From Flavobacteriaceae bacterium Ga0077528 (GTDB lineage: Bacteria; Bacteroidota; Bacteroidia; Flavobacteriales; Flavobacteriaceae), in assembly GCA_001464475.1 (NCBI GenBank), contig LNDX01000005.1, positions 1 through 64,000 of the forward strand: a stretch of DNA of 64,000 bases, in the 5' to 3' direction. Position 1 is the first letter of the stretch, and every line of letters starts with the position of its first letter. Below are positions 44,980 to 52,143 of the stretch, one piece after another. Below the pieces are notes generated by a model, which was not told the DNA's origin, did not search any database, and was given only the letters and a program-made list of their open reading frames with translations. Both the position numbers and the translations under genes were made by a program.

Positions 44980-47301
44980 TTACTTCTTATTACTCTTCGG
45001 TTTCAAAGCTTTTTTCATTCCTTCCGCTTGTTTTCTTTCTGAAGCTTTTAATGGATATAAATGTGAAATTCCCATTTTGTATTGATTTGGAATGTCATTT
45101 GGCTGAAATTGTTCGTATGCTTGAGCGTTTCTAACAAAATTTGCATCTAATAATAATGGTCTTCCTAAAGCTACTAAATCGGCACGACCATTCAAAATTA
45201 TTGTATTAATTTGATCAATATCTTGAATGTAACCAGTCGTAATCGTTGGAATATGAACTGTATTTCTTACCGCATCTGAAAATGGTGTTTGCCACATTCT
45301 ACCTGTAATTGGTTTTTGATTTGCAATAGTATTTCCTGTCGAAACATTTATAATATCTGCTCCAGCGTTTTTAAAAGCAGTTGCAATTGCAATTACATCT
45401 TCTTCAGAAATTCCGTTTTCTGCCCAATCGGTTGCTGAAATTCGAACTGACATTGGTTTTTCTTTTGGGAAAACATTTCGCATTTCATTGAAAACTCTTA
45501 GCGGAAATTTCAATCGGTTTTCGATGCTTCCGCCGAATTCATCTGTTCTTATATTTGTCAAAGGTGATAGAAAAGAAGCTAATAAAAATCCATGATGCGC
45601 TTGTAATTCGATTAAATCAAATCCAGCTTTATCAGAATTTATAGTAGCTTGAACGAATTGTGAAGTAACCAAATCCATGTCGTCCAAAGTCATTTCTTTA
45701 GGTGTTGCAGAATTTTCATTAAATGGAATTGCAGACGCACTAAGTAATTCCCAACTTTCTCCAGAAAAACTATCTTCCCAAGGAATTTTAGAGCAACCTT
45801 TTCGACCAGAATGTCCTAATTGAATTCCGATTTTAGTCTGTGTATTTTTATGAATAAAATCATTTATTCGTTTCCATTCAACTGTTTGATTTTCATTATA
45901 TATACCTGCGCAACCTAAAGTAATGCGTCCGGTTTCTGAAACTGTAGTCATTTCCGTTAAAATCAATCCTAATCCACCAATGGCTCTTGAGGTATAATGC
46001 TGAAAATGCCAATCGTTTACCAATCCGTTTTCTGCCGAATATTGTCCCATTGATGACATTGTAATTCGATTTTGTAATTCTAAATCTCTTAATTTGAAAG
46101 TTGAAAAAGCAGCACTTTTGCCTTCGAGAGCCTCAGGCAACGTTTCATTTTTGTTGCCTGAGGCACTCGAAGGCAACAAAAATTCTTCTAAAACTTTATC
46201 TGTAAATGATTTATCACGCAAACGCAAGTTTTCATAAGTTACTTTTTTAGCACGTGTCATACATCCGAAAGCAAACTGATAAAAAGGATGTTGATTGTGT
46301 CGGTTCATATTTTCAAACCAATCTAACGATACTAACGCAGCATACTGAATCATTTCTACAGTATTTCTTCGGGATTTATCATAATGTTGAAAAACTGCTT
46401 GAACATCGTTTGGATTCGCCATCAAGGCATCAAACAAACCTATAGCAGAATCCATCGCTAATTTTGTTCCCGAACCAATAGAGTAGTGGGCTGTAGCTTT
46501 AGCATCACCAAGTAAAACTATATTCTTATGATACCAATTTTCATTAGTTACATGCGGAAATTGACGCCAATGTGATTTGTTAGAAATTAGTGGATGACCA
46601 TCGAGTTCTTCTTTGAAAATTTCAGCAATTTTTGCAATCGTATCTTCTTCGTTAGTAACTTCAAATTGGAATTTTTGCCAAGTCTCGTCAGAACATTCAA
46701 ATATCCAAGTACTCATTCCGACTTCATATTGATAGGAATGTGCTACGATTAATCCATGTTCTGTATTTCTGAAAAAATAGGTGAATGCGTCTAAAGGTTT
46801 TGTTGAGCCCAACCAAACAAATCGGTTTTGCTTTAGTTCGATTTTGGTTCCAAATTCTGATGCAAATTTTGTTCTTATTTGACTTCCAATTCCATCAGAA
46901 GCGATAATAATATCAGCATCTTCAAATTGACTCAAATCATCTACATTGTGTTCGAAATGCAAATTCACACCTTCTTCTGTGCATCTTTGTTGTAATAATT
47001 GTAGTAAAGTTTTTCTTGAACATCCGCAAAATCCATTTCCTGCTATGTTTATAGTTTGTCCGTCACGAGCAATTATAATATCATCCCAATAGGCAAATTT
47101 GCTACGAATGAGTTCATACGATTGCATGTCACGCTTTAGAAATTCTCCCAAAGTTTCATCAGAAAAAACAACTCCAAAGCCAAAACTGTCGTCCGATTTA
47201 TTACGTTCGTAAATATCGATTTGGCAATGTGGCATTGCTTTTTTTGTAAGGATTGAAAAGTAAAGTCCGCCTGGACCACCACCAATTACTGCTATTTTCA
47301 T
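44980..47301 (-). CDS. Aryl-CoA 5-hydroxylase fused to Old Yellow Enzyme domain
   Basis: The 773-residue fusion has an FAD monooxygenase N-terminal half (VIGGGPGGLYF at 7-12, ADIIIASDGIGSQIR, VLLGDAKATAHYSIGSG) and an NADH:flavin oxidoreductase C-terminal half from about 397 (FKLRDLELQNRITMSSMGQYSA, GIQLGHSGRKG, ELQAHHGFLLASFLSPLTN, ALGRPLLLDANF). This matches 2-aminobenzoyl-CoA monooxygenase/reductase and proteins named bifunctional salicylyl-CoA 5-hydroxylase/oxidoreductase. It should hydroxylate the aryl-CoA para to the 2-substituent. The interdomain linker (about 376-394) is encoded by a palindromic REP-like element. Confidence 0.88.
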   Translation of the reverse strand: MKIAVIGGGPGGLYFSILTKKAMPHCQIDIYERNKSDDSFGFGVVFSDETLGEFLKRDMQSYELIRSKFAYWDDIIIARDGQTINIAGNGFCGCSRKTLLQLLQQRCTEEGVNLHFEHNVDDLSQFEDADIIIASDGIGSQIRTKFASEFGTKIELKQNRFVWLGSTKPLDAFTYFFRNTEHGLIVAHSYQYEVGMSTWIFECSDETWQKFQFEVTNEEDTIAKIAEIFKEELDGHPLISNKSHWRQFPHVTNENWYHKNIVLLGDAKATAHYSIGSGTKLAMDSAIGLFDALMANPNDVQAVFQHYDKSRRNTVEMIQYAALVSLDWFENMNRHNQHPFYQFAFGCMTRAKKVTYENLRLRDKSFTDKVLEEFLLPSSASGNKNETLPEALEGKSAAFSTFKLRDLELQNRITMSSMGQYSAENGLVNDWHFQHYTSRAIGGLGLILTEMTTVSETGRITLGCAGIYNENQTVEWKRINDFIHKNTQTKIGIQLGHSGRKGCSKIPWEDSFSGESWELLSASAIPFNENSATPKEMTLDDMDLVTSQFVQATINSDKAGFDLIELQAHHGFLLASFLSPLTNIRTDEFGGSIENRLKFPLRVFNEMRNVFPKEKPMSVRISATDWAENGISEEDVIAIATAFKNAGADIINVSTGNTIANQKPITGRMWQTPFSDAVRNTVHIPTITTGYIQDIDQINTIILNGRADLVALGRPLLLDANFVRNAQAYEQFQPNDIPNQYKMGISHLYPLKASERKQAEGMKKALKPKSNKK
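46116..46177. repeat. Paired REP-like palindromes inside the fusion gene
   Basis: Arms 46120-46141 and 46153-46174 are inverted copies with one mismatch around an 11-nt loop. Each arm also folds alone, for example GTTGCCT-N11-AGGCAAC at 46153-46177. They encode the linker SSASGNKNETLPEALEG. A related single copy lies at 39421-39445. Confidence 0.75.
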
Positions 47302-47363
47302 ATTTTTATGGAACGCGGATGAAACGGATGCTATGCAACGCTGAGTTCCGCGAATTTTTTTAT

Positions 47364-47969
47364 TTAACTTCTTTTGATAGAGAATATTTCTCCAATTTTA
47401 CTATAATTTGAACCTGCTAATCTTGAAACAGGTTTGTAATTTTCCATATTGATTTTGTAGTCATCTAAAAGAACCTTGTCATCAAAGTGCATCATTACAA
47501 TTTTTCCTATAACAACGCATGCGCCACCTTGATTATGGTCTTCAAGAAAATAATGATGTACCATTTCGCATTCAAAATGAATTGGACTTTCTTTAACGCT
47601 CATTGGTTTTACAAGAAGTGATGAGATAGGAGTGACTTTAGCTAATTGAAATTCGTCTATATCCGAAGCTACACTTGCAGCAGTTGTATTCATTGCCTCA
47701 ACTACATTTTCAGTGACCATATTAACTACAAATTGTTTATTCGCTAATACATTATTTAAAGTATCTTTATTACTATTATTATCTCTTCTTGTAGAAAACA
47801 TTACGTGAGGTGGGTCGTCTCCTAAAATATTGAAATAGGAGAATGGTGCTAAATTATTGATTCCCTCTTCATCAATAGTAGATATCCAACCTATTGGTCT
47901 AGGAATTACTGAACCAGTTAGAAGTTTGTATATGGCAGATTGCTCTAGTTCTTTAGGATCAAATTGCAT
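47364..47969 (-). CDS. Flavin reductase family protein
   Basis: The 201-residue FMN-binding split-barrel protein of the flavin reductase/DIM6-NTAB family has SVIPRPIGWISTIDEEG, NLAPFSYFNILGDDPPHVMFS, and KQFVVNMVTENVVEAMN. It reduces flavin with NAD(P)H or binds flavin for another role. It is the first gene of the minus-strand operon and is likely a partner of the aryl-CoA hydroxylase. The 62-bp gap to the hydroxylase holds a CGCGGA/TCCGCG dyad (47314-47352). Confidence 0.88.
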   Translation of the reverse strand: MQFDPKELEQSAIYKLLTGSVIPRPIGWISTIDEEGINNLAPFSYFNILGDDPPHVMFSTRRDNNSNKDTLNNVLANKQFVVNMVTENVVEAMNTTAASVASDIDEFQLAKVTPISSLLVKPMSVKESPIHFECEMVHHYFLEDHNQGGACVVIGKIVMMHFDDKVLLDDYKINMENYKPVSRLAGSNYSKIGEIFSIKRS

Positions 47970-48027
47970 TTTGTTGTATTGTTTTTACAAATTAAATGAA
48001 ATTAATAGGAATATTCTAAAATCGATT

Positions 48028-48209
48028 GCTAAAAATTATCAACTTTATATATTTTATATTGAAAGGGCTGTTTAAACCATTGAAAAAGTAATTTTTAGCT
48101 AAAAATTAGTATAAATGAAATAATTTCCCAGTAAAATTGCATACTATATAATTTTATACTAAAAAAAATAGCAAAAATGTTTTTGTATATTTGCTAAATT
48201 AGTATATTT
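48028..48209. promoter_or_regulatory. Repeated TTAGTATA boxes in the divergent control region
   Basis: GCTAAAAATTAGTATAAAT lies at 48098-48116, GCTAAATTAGTATATTT at 48193-48209, TTTTAGTATAAAA on the minus strand at 48164-48152, and a half copy GCTAAAAATTA at 48028-48038. A -7 box TATATTTG for the plus-strand regulator lies at 48186-48193, overlapping one box. This 257-bp spacer separates the aromatic operon from the InsA-like gene. Confidence 0.55.
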
Positions 48210-48226
48210 ATGCAAAATTTATATAT

Positions 48227-48646
48227 ATGGAGATTTTAGCATGTCCAAAATGTCAAAGTGACAACATTGTAAAAAGTGGTGTAATCAAAGACAGACAAAG
48301 GTTTTTATGTAAAAAATGCAATTATTACTTTACCGTAAATAAACTCGGAAAAAAGATTGATAGTTACTATGTTACTAAGGCTTTACAACTTTATTTGGAA
48401 GGTTTGAGTTTTAGAGAAATAGAGCGCATTATCGGTGTTTCTCATGTAACTGTTAGTAATTGGGTTAAAGAATATAAAGTAACAAAACCCAATCATACCG
48501 ATTATCATCCTACTTATAAGATATATAACCACTTAGAATTGGTAGAATTTTTAAAAAATAAAGACCAATTAAAAGGAGCTGGTATGATTATTACCGAACT
48601 TGGAGATAAATTTATGCTAATAAAATGGGAACGTTTCAAGGATTAA
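48227..48646 (+). CDS. IS1 InsA-like zinc-ribbon/HTH DNA-binding protein
   Basis: The 139-residue product has a four-cysteine zinc ribbon (C6, C9, C28, C31 in CPKC...CKKC) and a helix-turn-helix (about 55-84, GLSFREIERIIGVSHVTVSNWV), the same order as InsA of IS1. It lacks an InsB/DDE partner, and no terminal repeats are seen. A unique C-terminal part (about 95-139) is added. Its place at the head of the catabolic operon, next to TTAGTATA boxes, suggests a domesticated transposase fragment acting as a regulator. A stray transposase remnant is the alternative, but the frame is intact. Confidence 0.75.
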   Translation: MEILACPKCQSDNIVKSGVIKDRQRFLCKKCNYYFTVNKLGKKIDSYYVTKALQLYLEGLSFREIERIIGVSHVTVSNWVKEYKVTKPNHTDYHPTYKIYNHLELVEFLKNKDQLKGAGMIITELGDKFMLIKWERFKD

Positions 48647-48700
48647 CTATAGTATTAACATAAATATATATCATAATTTTTTTCATTAACAAAAATTTAG

Positions 48701-48736
48701 AATTTGGTCAAGCAAAAATAAATTACTAACCAAATT
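48701..48736 (+). promoter_or_regulatory. Dyad in front of the porin gene
   Basis: AATTTGGT (48701-48708) and ACCAAATT (48729-48736) are perfect inverted half-sites 20 bp apart, just before the porin start. It may be an operator. Confidence 0.4.
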
Positions 48737-48745
48737 TTAAACCTT

Positions 48746-49984
48746 ATGAAAAAAAAATTATTAATTATTACAATACTATTTTCATCCTTAGTATTTTCTC
48801 AAGAGCAAAAAGCTCAGGAAGTACCCTATAAAGTTGATGTATATGGTTTTGCCCGTGTTGATTATAGTTGGGATACAAGACAATCAGCACAAGTAAGAGA
48901 ATATCACTTAAATCTGTGGCCATTAGATGAAAAACTTGATACTAATGGAGAGGATATCAATCAAACAGGCGCATCAAACTTTTTGTCTGTAGTTTCAAGA
49001 TTAGGTGTTAAGGCTACTGGTCCAAATGTTTGGGGTGCAAAAGTTTACGGTGTTCTGGAAGGCGACTTTTTTGGAAACACACAGCAGTCAATAGGTTTGC
49101 TTAGATTAAGACACGCTTATGCTAAACTTGATTGGGAAAAAACAGCAATAACTTTTGGACAAACTTGGTATCCTACTTTCATACCTGAAGTTTTTCCTGG
49201 TGTTGCAAACTTCTCTACTGGAATTCCTTTCAATCCGTTTGGATGGGCAACTCAGTTTAGAATTGATCAAAAATTGAATGATAAATTTAGATTTTCTTTT
49301 ATAGCCTATAAAGACAGAGAATTTGGAGCATTTCCAGCAGATGGAAATCAAAACTCTCCTGTTTATAATAGTGTGATTCCTGCAATGCACGGTAAATTTG
49401 AATTCAGAAACAAATCTGTTTTAGCTGGTTTAGGAGCTGAATTTTATCCAAATAAACCATTAATTGAGTCTAATGGTTTAAAATCTAACGAAACTTTAAA
49501 TTCTACATCACTTGTTGGATATTTCAAATATAACAACGAAAAATTTCATATAAAAGCATATGGAATTACAGGTGAAAATCTTCACCATCTTGTAATGCTT
49601 GGTGGATATGCAAGTTATGCAAATGGCACTCAACCTGTTACATATGAAGGAATTAAAACTAATTCGGTTTGGATTGATATTGCTAGTAACAGCAAAAAAA
49701 CTGCACCAGGATTTTTCTTTGGTTATACAAATCAAGAAGGAACCTCATCATCAGTTGCACCAGCTAATATTTATGCGAGAGGAATTAATGCAACACGTGG
49801 AGTAAAAGATATGTGGAGAGCTTCTGCAAGAGTAGACTTTAAACAAAATAAATTCAGATTAACACCAGAATTAGAGTATACTGCTGCTACTCACGGAAAA
49901 ACACAAAATGATTTATCTATTTCTGGAGCCGAAAATAAAGTTGGAAATTTTAGAGCAACAGTTTCTGCTGTGTATTCATTTTAA
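48746..49984 (+). CDS. Outer-membrane porin-like beta barrel
   Basis: The 412-residue product has a signal peptide (MKKKLLIITILFSSLVFSQ), repeated amphipathic beta segments (YKVDVYGFARVDYSWDT, LRLRHAYAKLDWEKTAITFGQTWYP) and a C-terminal aromatic residue (VSAVYSF). The pattern is of a substrate-specific porin. It is followed by an MHS transporter after 31 bp, so the two probably form one uptake unit across both membranes. Substrate unknown; context suggests a carboxylate. Confidence 0.8.
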   Translation: MKKKLLIITILFSSLVFSQEQKAQEVPYKVDVYGFARVDYSWDTRQSAQVREYHLNLWPLDEKLDTNGEDINQTGASNFLSVVSRLGVKATGPNVWGAKVYGVLEGDFFGNTQQSIGLLRLRHAYAKLDWEKTAITFGQTWYPTFIPEVFPGVANFSTGIPFNPFGWATQFRIDQKLNDKFRFSFIAYKDREFGAFPADGNQNSPVYNSVIPAMHGKFEFRNKSVLAGLGAEFYPNKPLIESNGLKSNETLNSTSLVGYFKYNNEKFHIKAYGITGENLHHLVMLGGYASYANGTQPVTYEGIKTNSVWIDIASNSKKTAPGFFFGYTNQEGTSSSVAPANIYARGINATRGVKDMWRASARVDFKQNKFRLTPELEYTAATHGKTQNDLSISGAENKVGNFRATVSAVYSF

Positions 49985-50014
49985 AAATAATTAAAAACTA
50001 AAAACTATATAAAT

Positions 50015-51553
50015 ATGAGCGATAAAAAAACAACAGGTATTTGGAAAGTAATTTCCGCTTCCTCAATGGGAACAATGATTGAATGGTATGACTTTTACAT
50101 CTTCGGTAGTTTGGCCGTAGTATTATCTACCAAATTCTTTCCAACAGATAATCCAACAGCTGCTTTCTTGTCAACGTTAGCAACATTTGCTGCTGGTTTC
50201 GTAGTACGTCCGTTTGGAGCACTTTTCTTCGGTAGATTAGGTGATTTAATTGGAAGAAAGTATACGTTCATGGTAACGTTAATGTTAATGGGTGGAGCAA
50301 CATTTGTAATTGGATGTATTCCAAGTTATGAAACTATTGGTTTTGCAGCTCCGATTTTAGTATTAATTCTTCGTTTACTTCAAGGTTTAGCTCTTGGAGG
50401 AGAATATGGTGGAGCCGCAACTTATGTTGCAGAACACGCGCCAGCAGGACAAAAAGGATATTGGACTTCATGGATTCAAACAACAGCAACTGTAGGTTTA
50501 TTTATTTCGTTAATGGTAATTTTAATTACAAAAGCATCATTATCAAAAGAAGCGTTTGACGAATGGGGTTGGAGAGTACCATTTTGGGTTTCAATCTTAA
50601 TGGTTTATGTATCCTACTTGATTCGTAAAAATATGCACGAATCTCCAGCTTTCGCAAAAACTAAAGCAGAAGGAAAAACTTCTACAAATCCATTAAAAGA
50701 AAGTTTTGGAAATAAATTCAATTTAAAATTCGTTCTTCTTGCATTATTTGGAGCTACTATGGGACAAGGTGTTGTTTGGTACACTGGACAATTCTATGCA
50801 ATGAATTTCTTGAAAACGGTTCAAAGTATTGATTCTTCACAAGTTGATATGCTTCTAGGAGTAGCATTAATTCTTGGAACTCCATTCTTCGTGTTTTTTG
50901 GATGGTTAAGTGATAAATGGGGTAGAAAATCAATTATGATGGCAGGAATGTTATTAGCGATTTTATTATATCGTCCAATTTATAGAGCAATGTATAATTC
51001 AACAGATTTGACTAAGAAAACCGAAATTGTTGCTCAAACGAAAGTAGTTCCTTCTATCAAAGAAGTTGATGCTACAAAAATGGATTCCATCTATACAACT
51101 ACAAAAGCTTACACAGATGGAACTACAGTTGAAGAAATCAAAACTATCCATTTTGAAGCCGGAAAAGTAATGGTTGACGACAAAGGAAAAGACAAAATTG
51201 AAACTAAAGTTACCAAAATGATTAACAGTAGCGATCGTTGGTTCTTAATCTTTATGGTCTTCATTCAAGTAATTTTTGTAACCATGGTTTATGGTCCAAT
51301 TGCTGCATTCCTTGTTGAAATGTTCCCAGTTAAAATTAGATATACGTCGATGTCATTGCCTTATCACGTTGGAAATGGTATCTTTGGAGGATTACTTCCT
51401 GCAATTTCAACTTACTTTGTAACGAATGCAAAAGAAGCAGGTGATGTAGAATTTTACCTTGAAGGATTATGGTATCCAATTGGTATTGCCGCAGTTTGTT
51501 TCGTTATCGGAATGATTTACATTGATAGAAAAATTAATACTCTTCACGACTAA
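50015..51553 (+). CDS. MHS-family major facilitator with large loop insertion
   Basis: The 512-residue transporter of the metabolite:H+ symporter group begins SASSMGTMIEWYDFYIFGSLA and has RPFGALFFGRLGDLIGRKYT and LQGLALGGEYGGAATYVAEHAP, all family signatures. About 80 polar residues (325-408, rich in Lys, Thr and Asp) are inserted between helices 8 and 9, which is unusual. It probably imports an organic acid. Acs and PrpE downstream suggest acetate or propionate; the aromatic operon upstream allows salicylate. Confidence 0.88.
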   Translation: MSDKKTTGIWKVISASSMGTMIEWYDFYIFGSLAVVLSTKFFPTDNPTAAFLSTLATFAAGFVVRPFGALFFGRLGDLIGRKYTFMVTLMLMGGATFVIGCIPSYETIGFAAPILVLILRLLQGLALGGEYGGAATYVAEHAPAGQKGYWTSWIQTTATVGLFISLMVILITKASLSKEAFDEWGWRVPFWVSILMVYVSYLIRKNMHESPAFAKTKAEGKTSTNPLKESFGNKFNLKFVLLALFGATMGQGVVWYTGQFYAMNFLKTVQSIDSSQVDMLLGVALILGTPFFVFFGWLSDKWGRKSIMMAGMLLAILLYRPIYRAMYNSTDLTKKTEIVAQTKVVPSIKEVDATKMDSIYTTTKAYTDGTTVEEIKTIHFEAGKVMVDDKGKDKIETKVTKMINSSDRWFLIFMVFIQVIFVTMVYGPIAAFLVEMFPVKIRYTSMSLPYHVGNGIFGGLLPAISTYFVTNAKEAGDVEFYLEGLWYPIGIAAVCFVIGMIYIDRKINTLHD

Positions 51554-51564
51554 AATATAAAACT

Positions 51565-51780
51565 ATGAACGCATTAAAAAAATATTTAGGAATTGTTTGG
51601 ATTGCTCTTGCTGCAGCAGTTGCTTACTTTTCAATTGGAATCTTTGGTTATAAATTAACTACAGGAAAACAAGACGATTTAGTTTTTGGAATTATTGTTT
51701 TCTTCATATTATTACCTATGATTGTTACTGGTTTAACCATTTTTGGTTGGTATGCAATCACCGATGAATACGAAGATTAA
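51565..51780 (+). CDS. Small two-helix membrane protein next to transporter
   Basis: The 71-residue product starts MNALKKYLGIVWIALAAAV, has two helices (about 9-28 and 40-63) and ends with an acidic tail (DEYED). It follows the transporter by 11 bp and is very likely co-translated. I recall similar small proteins beside transporters in Bacteroidetes (possibly DUF6814), so a role as an accessory subunit is inferred. Confidence 0.7.
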   Translation: MNALKKYLGIVWIALAAAVAYFSIGIFGYKLTTGKQDDLVFGIIVFFILLPMIVTGLTIFGWYAITDEYED

Positions 51781-51798
51781 ATAATTTTATTGGTTAGT

Positions 51799-51832
51799 CT
51801 CAGAAGCTCTTATTCACTTAAGGGCTTTTGAG
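51799..51832 (+). terminator. Imperfect terminator-like hairpin
   Basis: CTCAGAAGCTCT pairs with AGGGCTTTTGAG with two non-Watson-Crick positions, followed by CATTTTAAG. It would end the porin-transporter unit. Repeats AGTTTAAAAGTTT follow (51848-51881). Confidence 0.45.
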
Positions 51833-51912
51833 CATTTTAAGAAGTTTATGAGTTTAAAAGTTTAATAAGTTTAAAAGTTTGTGTATTTTCGTAAGATATT
51901 CTTTTACATATA

Positions 51913-51943
51913 AAAACTTTGTGACTTGGTGCCTTTGTGGCAA
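51913..51943. repeat. Dispersed CTTTGTG repeat
   Basis: CTTTGTGACTTGGTGCCTTT is followed by GTGGC; about 10-bp units CTTnGTG recur. The reverse complement resembles 38235-38262. It lies immediately upstream of a start codon. Confidence 0.5.
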
Positions 51944-51948
51944 ATACT

Positions 51949-52143
51949 ATGAAAAAAAGACATCAACAAAAATTAGTTATCGTTTCTATAGTCTTGTTAA
52001 TAGGTTTTAATCTTCCTATTGCATTGCTATTTGATTCTGCACAAAATTTTCTTGGTTTTCCTGTAGTTTACATTTACTTTTTCTCTATTTGGTTGTTTTC
52101 AATATTGGTTTCACTTCTAATTGTAAAACGATATAATGAATAG
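51949..52143 (+). CDS. Small membrane protein overlapping the kinase gene
   Basis: The 64-residue product from the ATG at 51949 (MKKRHQQKLVIVSIVLL) has two helices (about 9-27 and 35-57); a GTG 12 nt upstream lies in a dispersed repeat and is less likely. Its 3' end overlaps the start of the histidine kinase by 8 nt, which implies coupling. It may be a small partner of the SLC5-type sensor, as small subunits accompany many SLC5 proteins. Confidence 0.7.
   Translation: MKKRHQQKLVIVSIVLLIGFNLPIALLFDSAQNFLGFPVVYIYFFSIWLFSILVSLLIVKRYNE

Noticed and set aside
48227..48646. A complete IS1-type insertion sequence
   Set aside because: Only the InsA-like part is present; there is no InsB frame, terminal inverted repeat or target duplication that I can see.
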